This document shows positions 11,519 to 22,269 of a DNA stretch of 64,000 nt, one piece after another. The stretch's first letter is position 1. Each line of letters begins with the position of its first letter. The DNA comes from Aedes albopictus. Taxonomy: Eukaryota; Arthropoda; Insecta; Diptera; Culicidae. The stretch is from the NCBI RefSeq assembly GCF_035046485.1, contig NC_085137.1, positions 250,641,233 through 250,705,232 on the forward strand. The letters are read 5' to 3'. The translations under genes were made by a program, and so were the position numbers. Below the pieces are notes generated by a model, which saw only the letters and a program-made list of their open reading frames with translations, did no database searches and was not told the origin of the DNA.

Positions 11519-11590
11519 GGCAATATAGCCAATAGAGATAACGCGCAGTTCTCAATCAAAGGACCTGAGTTCGATTCCGGCTGAAGACCA
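11519..11590 (+). other. tRNA-like pol III promoter remnant
   Basis: TAGCCAATAGAGATAACGC (A-box-like) is followed at tRNA spacing by GAGTTCGATTCC (a good B box), then a T-run. A SINE head is more likely than a tRNA gene, because I could not form a convincing acceptor stem. Confidence 0.35.
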
Positions 11591-12016
11591 ATGGTTTTTT
11601 TTAATTTGAAAATCTTGAGTCGTATATTGGTACTCTCAATCGTAATAAGATCATGCATAATCGTATATTTAGACGGATAAAATCGATGAAATCGTAGAAA
11701 TTTTTCGAGAAATCGTAAATTATGTTGGATGGAATCGCAGTAATCGTATATATGTTTCGATATGGCCTCCACTTTAGTATGTATATGCCTGTTTCGTGCA
11801 TTGAATACGATTTCTTTGGTGCTATATATGTGTGACTATTTCAGTTGCAACATCGATATAGAAACCAAATTGCTGGCTGGGTTCTTTGTATAAACATTCC
11901 ACAAATTAACCAAATGGAGGAGAACGTGCCTCTGGAACCGACCTACTGATACCTGTATAAAAATTCCGGAAAAGTTTCGGAAAATAAAACTAAAAGAATC
12001 CCTAAAAAATTCCGGC

Positions 12017-12390
12017 AGTGCTTTTCTCGTTCACCAAACTATACTTAGAGGCAATATGTTCACTCAAAAAAAAAACTAATTTTCGATAGAAAGCTGGGAG
12101 GGGCAAGTCACATATACCAATCAACAGAGTTCAACGAATTAAGCAAATGTCTGTATATGTTTATGTATGTGTGCGTGTGTATATATGTCTGTGTACAAAA
12201 AGGTCACTCACTTTAAAGGCACTTCCTTTTGGCCGATTTTTCGGATTTTAACACGAATCGACCTGGAATTTTACCGCATTGCTATCAAAATGGTCCGGAT
12301 CGGTCAAGGCGTTCCGGAGTTATGGCCAATTTAGTGACAAACTGAACCAAGCCCCATCATGCGGCACATCAGACTGCGCCAATTTTTGTA
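12017..12390 (-). mobile_element. 3' end fragment of satellite-bearing element
   Basis: Read on the minus strand it contains GGCCATAACTCCGGAACGCC, a microsatellite, a GTTGATTGGTATATGTGACT-like block, GAGTGAACATATTGCC and finally GAACGAGAAAAGCAC. The order is the same as at 8400-8716 and 61130-61446. It is an older, inverted, 5'-truncated copy. Confidence 0.6.
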
Positions 12391-12589
12391 ACCTTTAGCA
12401 ACCTTTTTTTTCAAAGAGTTTAATGCTCAAACATAAAAACTAGGTAAACGATGTGATTTCTGGCACCATGAAATTTAAAACGTATGAAAGTGTGACATTA
12501 ATCAACATATCCCTTTAGTTTTGTTGAAGTGAGTAGTTGAAGGAACGAGAAAGACGTTATCATCACAAGGTGGATTCATTGGGATTTTT

Positions 12590-13226
12590 CCATGACAGCA
12601 CTGGTGCCAAAGTCAGTGCCAGAAGCAGAGACAGAGAAAGAGCCTGTGCCAGAGTCAAATACAGAACCACAGCAAAAAGCAGAGTCGAAGCTAAAGCCAG
12701 AACCGAACCAAGAGCAATGGTCAAATTCAGATCCAGAGCTAGATACAGAGCCAGTGTCATAACCAGAACCTGAGTTAGAGACAAAAGCAGAGTCAGGATC
12801 AAATCCAAAGCCATCGCCAGGGCCTGAGCCAAATCCAGAGTCAGATACTGACGCTGAGCCAGAACCAGAACCAAGGCCAGAGCCAGAACAAAGTGCTGGT
12901 CCAGAGCTAGAGTTGTTTAGAAGCAAAATCAGAGTCAGAGCCAGAGCCAGGGCCAAAGTCAAAGCCAGGTCTAAATTCAAAACCAGAACAAGGGCACATC
13001 TAGATCCTGATCCAGAACTATATAAAGCGCCAAATCCAGCACTGGATGCAGGATAGGAGTCACAGCTAGATCCAATGCCGTAGCCAGAGTCAATTCCAGA
13101 GCCAGAATCAATGTCACAGCTAGATCTCGAGCCGAAACCAGAGTCATAGCCAGAGTCAGATTCAGAGCCTGAGCTAAGTCCAGATCCAGAACCAGGATCA
13201 GAGCCTGAAGCAGTACCATCTTCAGG
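12590..13226 (+). repeat. (CAGAGC)-type degenerate array, part 1
   Basis: Hexamer-like units CCAGAG, TCAGAG, CCAGAA and AGAGCC repeat for over 600 bp. Because the period is a multiple of three, all frames stay open: the minus strand gives a 228-codon Ser-Gly-Asp-rich frame (12576-13262) and a Leu-Ala-rich one in another frame. The 228-codon frame starts inside the neighbouring TIR element, so I do not call it a gene. Confidence 0.85.
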
Positions 13227-13233
13227 GCCAGAG

Positions 13234-13657
13234 CACATAACATAAGTGGAACTCTGGCTCAAAAAGTTGATGCCTTTCCGATTTCGTACGCTGGTATACA
13301 GGGCATCGAAATGTCAAATGCGTTATAACATTATCGCCATACTATTTTTCAGCATGTATACCATATTCCATTGCTATAAAGTAAAACAAAGACCTCATAG
13401 ATCTAGACTGGCAGCCCGTGGCGATCAAAAATAGGACATTAATTGTGATGAAACTTTGTAAACTCAAGTCAAAAATACGTTTTCTAGCCTCAAATATTAT
13501 AAAGGGAGATCGATATGTAAATGTAGATGTGTTATTTCGAAGATTTAAATGAATTCATGACAAAATGAATAAGTGGATTTCCAGCAGTTTGTTTTGCGCA
13601 TGTTTCAGTTGCTAATCTTCCTTCATTCTGACTATGGAGTTCCACTTATGTTATGTG
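13234..13657. mobile_element. 424-bp TIR element, 7-bp TSD, CACATAACATAA ends
   Basis: The inverted ends share CACATAACATAAGTGGAACT. GCCAGAG flanks both sides (13227-13233 and 13658-13664), an exact 7-bp TSD drawn from the surrounding array. Interior blocks such as GAAACTTTGTAAACT, AATCGATATGTA-like and TAGATGTGTT are shared with the 49972-51269 element. No transposase frame is present. A 7-bp TSD does not fit the common TA, TTAA or 8-bp hAT patterns, so the superfamily is open. Confidence 0.75.
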
Positions 13658-13664
13658 GCCAGAG

Positions 13665-14149
13665 TCCTAGTCAGAGCCATAGTAATATCAACCACCAGAT
13701 CTAGAACCAGGAGTAAAGTCAAAGTCAAAGCTAGATCAGAATCAGATCCAGAGCCAGATTCAGAGATAGAATCAGAGCATAAACCCAGATCAAGATCAAC
13801 AGCCAAAGTCAAAGCAAGTTCTAGATCCAGAGCCTGAAAAGAGATCAGAGTCAGAGCCAGAACCAGATTCAAACCCATAACCAGAAGCAGAGCTAGAATC
13901 AGATTCAGAACTGTAGCTAGGGCCAAAGCCAAGTCAAGAGCCAGAACCAGGACCAGAGTTCAAGGCCAGATCAGTATCTGGCCAAATTTGTAGCCAGATC
14001 CAGAGCCAGAAGCAGAGTAAGATCTAGAACTAGAACCAGAGTTAGAGCCAGGGCCAGATCCAGGATTAGATAAAGTGCCAGAGAAATAAACAGAGTGGGA
14101 GCCAGATCGAAAGTTAGAACCAGTATCAGAGCCATATTTGAAACCTCCG
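13665..14149 (+). repeat. (CAGAGC)-type degenerate array, part 2
   Basis: The array continues in the same polarity after the TIR element, again with CCAGAG, TCAGAG and CCAGAA units. Together with 12590-13226 and 14281-14400 it was one array before two insertions. Confidence 0.85.
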
Positions 14150-14280
14150 AAGTAACATTTTGATTGCTAATTAGTCTTGTAGAAATTTTGAAAGCCGTCA
14201 TAAAACCTAAAACCTTTTATTTTGGTTTTATGATGGTTCTAAGAGCCTCCTCTAGTCTATTTGACTAAAAAATGTTACTT
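14150..14280. mobile_element. 131-bp foldback MITE, AAGTAACATTTT ends
   Basis: The ends AAGTAACATTTT (left) and its reverse complement (right) are joined by a fold that includes TCATAAAACC / GGTTTTATGA. Array sequence lies on both sides. No TSD could be resolved in this low-complexity target. Confidence 0.65.
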
Positions 14281-14400
14281 GGGCTGGATCAAACCCAGAT
14301 TTAGGGCCAGAAGCAGAATCAGATCCAGAACCAGAGCCAGGGCCAGCAGTAGAGTCGGATCCAGAGTTAGATCTTAAGTCAGAATTAGAGCTTGAGCTAC
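14281..14400 (+). repeat. (CAGAGC)-type array, end
   Basis: The last, more diverged units (CCAGAACCAGAGCCAGGGCC) fade out near 14400 into unrelated sequence. Confidence 0.7.
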
Positions 14401-17035
14401 TAGCAACTAGCTACTACAAACTAGCTCACCTTTCAAAATATGCACATTTCGAGAGGTTTTGACTTCAGAAAGACAGGTAATGGCAACGGCAACGTCCTGG
14501 CAGATCAGGTTTGATATTTGCGGTACTCACGTGTGCCTTGAATAAACTTGCTTTTTTTTTGCTAATAAATAACTTAAATAATGCAGCTCGCCAAATCTCG
14601 TTAAAAAAGCCAGGCTTAACTTATTGCGAATTTAATAAGTATTGTTATAAAAGTCCGAGTATAGCTCTGCATCTTCAAGAAGAAGCTTGAACATAATTGG
14701 AGACGAATTCTGAGAGCAAACCTTAATGACATCTTACTCTTACATTATGATTTCAGTGAAAAAGTTAAAACTGCTAGTGGTGAACGCTCACAACATTTCT
14801 TGAAAAAGACGATCAAGTTCAATCTCATTATTCACTCACCCGCCAATTGAGCTACTACTACGAATTTATAAATGTCTGTGCCAGTAGTTCCACCCTCTCC
14901 AAATAGACGATGAAACCTCCTCGACAAGAGGAGGACAAACGGTACAGAGCAAAAGTCGCCTATAATACAGTTATTAGGGTTATAGGTGAAATCGATACCG
15001 ACCGACGACGCGATGCGACAGAATAGTGGGATGACGTATGGAATTTGTCGTTTCGAGTCTACGTTTTGCTCCTGTCCGGACCCAACCCGGTATTTGCTGT
15101 GTAATTGCGATGGACCAGAACGGACAGGGGCATATGAAAGCGCCATAAGCCACGGAACGAGCTCTGGATCGCTCGGCGCAGCAAAAAGATGGTCCTTCAT
15201 ATGACGACGGACGGTGTATTTGGTATGAACAACATCGTCGAAGAGTGGTGCTTTCAAAGAGATTGGAAAGGCAACGGAAAATAAGATAAGCGAATAAAGA
15301 TCGACGCATGCTGGCAGAGAGCCCGGTGTGATGGCGCGGCGGCGATGTCGAGTGTTGTTCGGCGGAGATGATGAATGAGAAAAAAATCATTCCAAACGTG
15401 GAATGGACACGACGCGACGGATTGATGATGACGGGATGAAGTGGAATAGAGAATAAAGCAGTTCCAGACATGTTGCATATGACAGTCTAGTGATGTTAAT
15501 TTAATTAGCTCGGTTATCAGTCAGCGCAGCATGACGCAGCGGCCGCCATCGGGGCCACGCGGACGAGTGGACAGCCGAAAGGAGGGCTGGCTTCAAAACA
15601 TATTTCTGTTGGCAGGGTATTGTTTCATGAGAAAAAATAAGGGACATGTTGACGTGGAACACTAAATCGGCGAAAAAAATGATTTTAAAAGTATGATCTG
15701 TATTTACATCCAAAACTTTATACATTCAAACAGTAGCTTGTACGAATTTGTTATTCTTTCTGGTGTGGTGTCAAAACTAAGATATTACATACGTATATTG
15801 TGTAGAGTATCTATGCCCAGGTAAATCAAGAAAATTTGCATGGTGACACAGACACCGGTATTGAAAAATCCCAACTTAAGACACCATTCAACTTGAAATA
15901 CTATTAGCTCCGCTGAAACGATCCTGCGAACGTATTCTCAATTAGCAATTCGAAATTTCACCGACAAAAATCTATTGTAAAATTTGACCCAGAAAAAGTA
16001 CAAATAACATCCGAAGTGCTGAAACATGAAACCTACTTGTCCCGAAAGTGCATTCTCTGCCATCAAAACCTTATGCCTCACCAACTCTTCGATCCGATAC
16101 TACCATTGTCACAATTTTGACACGTGTCAACGCACTGATTGAACCATGAATAAAAACCATTTCCCCATCGCCATGTGTCTCGACGACGCGACACGGCGCT
16201 GCTGTTGCAACGAAGTCAGCAAGCGTGTGGCAAAGCCATAAATTGAAAAAAGAAAAATCATCAATGCATCAGACTGACTGGCTGGTCGTTGCACGGTTGG
16301 GCATGGGCACTTGCCATAAAAAGTCAACCAGAAACTCGCGCCCTCGAGAGAGGCACAGGCACATTGTTAGCCGAGTGGGACCCCAATCGCACTGGAGCCC
16401 CCGGGTCTCTCGCACTTGAGCGCACCCAAGCCCATCGTCCATGAAGCGGGGCGGCAGGGCAGGAAACCATCGCGATGACGTTCGATCGATATAGGTGGAA
16501 TTGATTCGGGATTTACAGGTTGACCGAACACACAGCGAAGCACAGCAACAAAAATGGGAAAGTGCACTGTCAGCAATGTCACCCGCCCCGTTGACAATCA
16601 CGCCAAGTTTGACACAGTGACGGTGTGAAATTGAAAAGCCCGTGTCATTGGAGCTGGTGCGCTGCTGCTGGCTGCGGATGGGTGGCTGGTGACGAACGAG
16701 GACGGTTTGGTTTCCTTTGTAAACCCGGTACCAATATTGAATGTTAGTTCCAGGTCGCGTTTTGAACCATGTCGGTTATGTGTAAATATGGTAGTAGTGT
16801 AAATATGGTAGTAGGGCTTGGGGTAATCAATAAACTATGGAATGAACATGTAGAAACAAGGGAAATCTCTTTTTCTAATATATTCATGGGTGCTATCAAA
16901 TAGTACGCTGACAATATAAAAGAAGTTGCCAACAGTGCACCACATGGCGCTTCACATGTCAACGACCGTATGCTTTTACAGATCAGGCGATGATAATGGT
17001 TGACCAATGGTAGGTTACGTACACTACGGTAAAGA
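14401..17035. other. Long stretch with no supported gene
   Basis: Composition is less repetitive and more GC-balanced than the surroundings, especially 15000-16740. Overlapping open frames of 60-163 codons occur on both strands (for example 14980-15471), but none has a recognisable domain and they contradict one another. A 17-bp tandem duplication (TGTAAATATGGTAGTAG) lies near 16780-16815. This could be host intergenic or intronic DNA. Confidence 0.5.
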
Positions 17036-17253
17036 CTGGATAATGCAAACTGCGCACGCAGTGTGGGGTACCCGATCTATGCTCCGGCTAGCCTACCGGG
17101 GAGATGAACGGAGCGTGGTTGATAAAGTCCATCAATCAAAAAAGAGATGAGCTATCTGCTAAAGAGATGTCTGAGCAGCAGCTTTGCAAGAATATCGACT
17201 TGCGTTCTCAAAGTCCAACATATGCAAGGACCCCGTTGCGACTTTGTTAGTCG

Positions 17254-18975
17254 ATGGACGATGCCAAACAAGATCACGAGAGACTCGTGAAGACTGCAAC
17301 AGCGCCAGCGGCAGAACCGGCGAAAGCAGAGATTATGAAGTATATCCAAACGGAGGCCTTCGTTTTCGCAGGAAGCCCAAAAGGTGTGGCGGATGCGACT
17401 GCTCTCGATAAGCACTCGCTGAAGCGGGTAAGGCAGCCGTCAGGTGAGGAGTTGTCTTGCGATCCCCACAAGGCTACCCGAATACTAACTCCGAAGGTCG
17501 ACAGTAACGCCTGTAAGTCGGACCCCAGCTGGGCGTCCCGGAAAGCTGGGAAGGATGGGCCTGAATAGGCTGGCCCGTACTAGATGGAAAGGAAAGGGGA
17601 GTTGCGACCGTTGTTAGGCCCTCAGCAACCACAGAGTAGAGATGCATTTGAACGCGTTCTGCTCATGTTCTGTTCAAAAGCTGTGCTCACGTGAGCCGTG
17701 TTCATGTTCAAACATTGCAAGCGCCTGATCACAGTGCTCTTCGTAGCTAGTAGCAACAGGTAGCAGATAGTAACAAATTTCTACCGTGCGTATGTGTCAT
17801 GCAGCTATTCTTCCTGCAAATGCTAGATCTAGTTCCAAACTGCAAAATGGAATTTCGAATTGAAAATTTAATCAACAATTTAATGATTGGATAATCGAAT
17901 GATGGATAAAGGTATTAAATGTGTGAACGTATTACATTTACAGTAAACTATTTGGAAGACATCCGAGCAATTACGGCATAATGCGTGGGCCCCACAGTGT
18001 GGGACAACCGACGGAGGCTTAACTGCTCCACGAATACCTAGGTATCGAATAAAAGGGATTTTCTCACCACACCCGGCCAAGCTCGGACATCTGTTTGTGT
18101 TCAACGGTATTATGACGTGGTTCTTACGGCGCCATTACTCGACCTGTTGTAATCAGAATGGCATACCTAACGATAATTAAGGACTCGGAAGCATTGCAAT
18201 GTTTCTTTCTCGTCGATATAAAACGCTACTTCCAATTTTCCAACCAAAACCAAACGCATGTGATCTGTCAATTTTGAACACCGCTCTGTGTTCAATCTAG
18301 TAATCTAGATTGTGTTCAAAATTTTGAACATGCTCTCGAGAGCTTCAAGGGAACAGTTTTAGCACGCTCACAGCTCATGAGCGTTCAAAATGCATCTCTG
18401 AGAGTAGGGCAAACCAACGGGAGGACTTCCCAGGGGCGAAAATCGAAGGAATGAGGAAGAAGAAAAACCGCAAATCAAGGAGACTAGGGACGCCATACCA
18501 AGGAGGCGTAGAAAAGTAGGTGCCAAGCGCGTGAAGGGTGGCACGCTCTTGAGGACGGGCGCAGTATTAGACCTACTCGCCCGACCGAAATGATCCTAGA
18601 GCTGAATGTGAAGAACCTAGGCAAGGTCACCGAAGCGGAAGAGCTCGTCACGGCACTGCGGCAACAATGCGAGGTGCAAGTGGCCACCGCAGCCGTTCGA
18701 TTGTGAAAGGGGCCGACAGGGACACTGGTAGCCTTGTATCAGCTACCTGTGGCGGACGTAACTAAGTCCGTTAAAATAGAAAAGATCATTGTGAGCTGAT
18801 CAGTATGCCATCTGACCTTTCATGAGCCACCGGAGGTTTGCTTCAGGTGTCTGGACACAAGTCATGGAACTGAAAAGGCCCTGAGAAGAACAAGCTGTGC
18901 AGGCGATGTGGCGCCGAAGGCCATAAGGCACGAGGCTGCAGAGTTTCCCTTTTTGACTGATTCGTACCGGGAAAT
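17254..18975 (+). pseudogene. R1-like LINE ORF1 (zinc-knuckle protein), broken
   Basis: The first part is a 104-codon frame (17254-17568) with a coiled-coil-like start. After the 760-bp insertion the frame resumes with LELNVKNLGKVTEAEELVTA (near 18600) and reaches CFRCLDTSHGT (near 18838), then LCRRCGAEGHKARGC (near 18895), a C-X2-C-X4-H-X4-C knuckle. The first knuckle has lost its last positions to a stop. ORF1 proteins of this kind bind the element's RNA. Several in-frame stops make it non-functional. Confidence 0.7.
17640..18399. mobile_element. hAT-like 760-bp element inside LINE ORF1
   Basis: The right end reversed reads AGAGATGCATTTTGAACGC and the left end reads AGATGCATTTGAACGCG, giving short inverted termini. 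Left CAGAGTAG (17632-17639) and right GAGAGTAG (18400-18407) match at 7 of 8 bases, an 8-bp TSD with one change, as expected for hAT. Removing the insert rejoins CACAGAGTAGGGCAAACC. No transposase frame is visible, so it is non-autonomous. Subterminal GTTCAAAATTTTGAAC is a further palindrome. Confidence 0.65.
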
Positions 18976-19099
18976 CCATGAACAACAGTCATCCAACGGG
19001 TGCCCGGCCTTTAAAAAAGCTGCTGTGAACAAATCACAGTGCAGGTAACGCAGCCGAACCTGAACCACAGTGACGCAGCTCATCAAATACTTTGTCAGG

Positions 19100-19530
19100 T
19101 GGTTTCTGAGTGATGGATGGATAACGCCATCATAGCGGACCCATACCGAGTACCCGCTGGCAACGGCAATCGGGTCTCGGATGGGTCCAGAAAAATGGCG
19201 ACGATATGGACGACCATCCAAGAGTTGGTATCTCATACCTATGAGGACTTCGTGATCTCAAAGTAAACGGGGTCTTCTTCTATAACTGTTACGCACCTCC
19301 GTGGTGGCCGATCGAGTAGATCACGCAGATTCTGGACTGTATGACGACCGTGCGGAGAGGGCGAAGGCCGGTGGTAATTGCGGGTGACTTCGATGCCTGG
19401 GCCGTGGAATGGGGAAGCCGTTTCACCAACCAACGGGGTCAGATCTTGCTAGAGACACTGGCCATATTAGATGTCGACCAAGAGTACCTTAAGTCGGGAC
19501 GGTGCAAAGTCGATTATTGTCGTTTTTTTT
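19100..19530 (+). pseudogene. R1-like LINE endonuclease segment, broken
   Basis: Translated pieces match an apurinic-type endonuclease: NGVFFYNCYAPPWWPIE then, after a stop, VVIAGDFDAWAVEWGSRFTN (near 19370-19430), where the GDFNAW motif carries Asp instead of Asn (GDFDAW). LLETLAILDVD follows. Downstream, YSDSDHLAVR of the family appears as YTHSDNLAVR (near 19575-19610), so the catalytic His has changed to Asn. With the stops, it is inactive. Confidence 0.7.
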
Positions 19531-20184
19531 AGTCCTGGCATAACAAGTAGTTCTAAACGGAAAGTGGACGATAGCTACACTCACAGCGATAATCTGGCAG
19601 TTCGCTACAGTATCGACTACAACAACAGCAGGCAGCGGGTACAGAAAGAGGCAGCTAGGCCAAGGCCAAGCCCTCGCAGGTGGAAGACATCATACTCCGA
19701 TGAATGGGATATTTAGGGAGGCGCTCCGCCGTGAGCTTATTCGGTTGAGACGGCGATGAGCACGCAGGCAAGTCCACCCTAGAAATGGGAGACCGTATTA
19801 CTGGTGGACTCGAGCGATTGCGGACCTCCGCCTACGGGCTAGGCGGCGGATGCATCGAGCTCGATCTGAGGAAGAGCGAAACGAACGACGGGTGATGTTC
19901 GCCGTTGCAAAAGCCGCGCTGAAGACCGAGATAAGGGCAAGCAAAAAGGCCTGCTTCAAGGATCTCCGTCAGAGTGCCAATGCAAATCCATGTGGTGATG
20001 CCTACAGGATCGAGATGGCCAAGACGAGAGGTGTAATGGCTCCTTCAGAGCAATCTCCATAGATGTTGGAGGGGATCATCGAGAGGCTTTTTCCGCGTCA
20101 TGATCCTAGTCCTTTGCCTCCTTTTGTAGGACAGCCAGGGACTGAAGCTGGCGATGAGGAGAGGGTCACCGATGTGGGAGAACT

Positions 20185-20345
20185 GTACACACCCGTCTGA
20201 AACGTAGGAAAAGTCGAACTGTAGGCGAGCTCGTCAAAAAAACGAAGTACACGCTAGTAGGCGGAACCGCGAATGATAGGGCAAGCCTAGGCAGCAGTGT
20301 TTTACGATAGACGGGAAAATTTTTGATGTGGTGGTTCCACCCGGG
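20185..20345 (+). pseudogene. Short RT fragment of another LINE (EN-RT family)
   Basis: Codons for TKYTLVGGTANDRASLGSSV correspond to TKYMLVGGTERDRTSLGSNV in the intact LINE at 30.4-33.4 kb, just downstream of its FADD block. The match begins at the point where the R1-like copy ends, so two unrelated LINE fragments abut near 20180. It is too short to encode a product. Confidence 0.7.
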
Positions 20346-21195
20346 CCCCACAATCCTTAAATCAGGCGTAAGCAGACAGCTTACTGCCAAAATTTAAAAA
20401 CATTACAAGGTTCAACACCAGTCTTAAATAGCCCAATTTGATCATCCGAGACAGCTCAAAAGAAACTGTCGAACCGAAACGCAAATTACACAGACAATTT
20501 GAACTACTGTCTTTCGTTGTCAACTACCGCCGCGCCGTCACGATGACGAGCAAACAGCACCCAACCAGCCAGTGCAACGCCTCCGCACAATGCCATTGCC
20601 ATGACCCATAGCAAACCAAAGCAGAGAGAGGGATTACATTTCCTAACTTTCTTTGGTCGTGTGTTGGTTGTTGTTGTAGTCGTCGTCGTCGAGTTCTTTC
20701 TTTTCCACTTTACTCGCGGTGTGTTGTTTCAATTCTACTCACCGACCGTCCACCGATGTAATTCAATATGCAACCAAGTGACAAACATAGTTTTCCCCTC
20801 TTCCGAAACAAAACCCCAAAGAATGCACACAGTGTTTTTAACTTGGATGCGTTCTGTTTCTCTTTTACTTTGTTGTGTTTATTTACAAATAAATTATAAC
20901 AGCGTTTATGTGGTACGCCAGGGTAATGTTATTAGTGACAGAGGAGGATATAAATATTACCAAACATGCCAAGTGAATGCGGCGTTGTAGATCGAGACGG
21001 TAGGTTAGCGTAGGAGTAAGCGAATGGAAACCAAATTAAAAGATCGTAAGAATGAAGCCGAGCTCAATTGGAGCCACTCACGGCTGTCAATTTGGTTGGC
21101 AAGCTGAATTATGGTTTAGTTTTCAATCTGCTATGTAGCATGAAATAGAGACTGTTGGAATTTTCGGAGACATGAAAATTCCGTCGTTACCATGT
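20346..21195. other. No supported gene
   Basis: Includes a GTT/GTC-rich run (about 20668-20692) and a 129-codon frame (20601-20990) that starts before the run and has a valine stretch encoded by it. No domain is recognised. It could be unique host DNA. Confidence 0.45.
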
Positions 21196-21199
21196 TTTA

Positions 21200-21445
21200 C
21201 TAGTGGGCTGCAAAATGGTGAGATGACAAGTAGCGTTCAACAGCTCTGGGCCTCACAAGTTCATAACTCATGCTTCCACGGAGTTGTGTGCTTAGCTGGT
21301 AGTGTAGCCTTGGCACTGTTGGCCTTCTGACTTCAACTAGATTGAGGAGGTACGTCCCGAACCTCTGTTCACCAAGGAGGTGCGGCTCAAACAGCGTCTG
21401 TTCTGGCATCCAGCGGCTGAGTATGAAATTCTCCTCAAACGGAAG
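21200..21445 (-). pseudogene. Repeat-encoded fragment shared with 54.64-54.79 kb
   Basis: A 69-codon frame starts MPEQTLFEPHLLGEQRFGTY. The same sequence, diverged and in plus orientation, appears at about 54640-54790 (MPEQTLFEPHLLGEKTIGWY) next to an EN-RT LINE fragment. A protein-level match between two dispersed copies suggests a once-coding mobile element segment. I do not recognise the family. Confidence 0.5.
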
Positions 21446-21450
21446 CTATA

Positions 21451-22266
21451 CACACTTCGAAAAATCCATGTAATTTTGTGTCATTTAACGCCGACATATG
21501 ACAGCGAGCAAAACGACACAAAATTATGTATGATCTTATTTTTACACGATGCTGATTCCAGCGGTCTTGTAATTTTACAGCAGGCGTCTCCCGCATATTA
21601 ACCTAACCTCAATCCCTACTTTTTCCAGAGCTCTTTTCTGCAGGTTTTTCTTTCGATATAAATACAACAATGACTAGAAACATCATTTGAACACACTTTA
21701 TTGGGGGTTTTACTTGGTTTAAGTCGATTTGGATACAAACGAGTTAATAAAAAAACTGTTTACACTAGAACAACACATCATCCGGACAGCCTCCTCCTCC
21801 GTATAGGCACATCGCATCACAATTTTATTCCTTAACCAACAGCATCCGAGAGAATCGTATCGTTCCGTAATCCGTATGTTGTCGTCCTGCTCTCGTTTAT
21901 CCAGAATTAATCACTAACTCACTGCACAATTTGATTATTAAACTTTTTGATTACTTGCTTGAAAAAGATTGAACAAGCAACCGCCGGCGTTTGACGTTTC
22001 ATCGTCAACAAACATTGCTCGATGGATTGCGTTATTAGTCATGTAAAATTTTGGCACATAGACCTGAAAAGTAAGTCTTATGCTTGATTATTACTAGCAA
22101 ACGCTTAAAAGCATATCCAACATATCTAAAAAATACTCGACAATGATTTTCTTTGCGATCACGTCTGCAATGACTCAAAAATGTGCCATATTTTTTTTTA
22201 CGTCACGAATTATTATGTCCATTTCTCCAATTGTGTCACTATCAAAATTGAGATTTTTTTAGTGTG
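21451..22266 (+). mobile_element. TA-flanked 816-bp DNA element, copy 1
   Basis: Bounded by TA on both sides (21449-21450 and 22267-22268) with ends CACACT and AGTGTG. The whole unit recurs in inverse orientation at 24797-25838, apparently identical over nearly all its length apart from a nested insertion there. No transposase is encoded. TA TSDs and CAC ends suggest a Tc1/mariner-like or other TA-targeting non-autonomous element. Confidence 0.8.
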
Positions 22267-22269
22267 TAC

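Larger units (their letters stand above)
10198..11883. mobile_element. Putative 1.7-kb TIR element with CCCAGCCA ends
   Basis: The left end is CCCAGCCAACCACATATCG and the right end, reversed, is CCCAGCCAGCAATTTGG, giving short inverted termini. The interior has two zones rich in ATCGTATAT and AATCGTA (10200-10740 and 11600-11830), placed almost symmetrically, with the hairpins and tRNA-like motif listed separately between them. There is no transposase, so it is non-autonomous if mobile. The TSD is not clear (at most TT). Confidence 0.45.
17040..20180 (+). mobile_element. Decayed R1-like LINE copy
   Basis: A plus-strand non-LTR retrotransposon with many stops and frameshifts. In order it shows an ORF1 N-terminal part (17150-17568), a hAT-like insertion (17640-18399), the rest of ORF1 with two CCHC knuckles (18590-18960), an endonuclease segment (19100-19530) and the linker before RT (19640-20170). 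From 19640 it matches the minus-strand copy at 61.5-63.9 kb closely (KKACFKDLRQSAN versus KKACFEGLCQSAN). RT is missing: the sequence switches at about 20180 to a different LINE. R1 clade is my best guess from the CCHC ORF1 and endonuclease style; Jockey or LOA are alternatives. Confidence 0.75.

Noticed and set aside
12576..13262. 228-codon Ser/Gly/Asp-rich minus frame
   Set aside because: It is a translation of the CAGAGC-type array and starts inside a TIR element. Alternative frames of the same DNA are also open.
14980..15471. 163-codon minus frame
   Set aside because: It overlaps other frames on both strands, has no recognised domain, and no splice or promoter context could be supported.
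20601..20990. 129-codon plus frame
   Set aside because: Its valine stretch comes from a GTT/GTC microsatellite and the rest has no motif.
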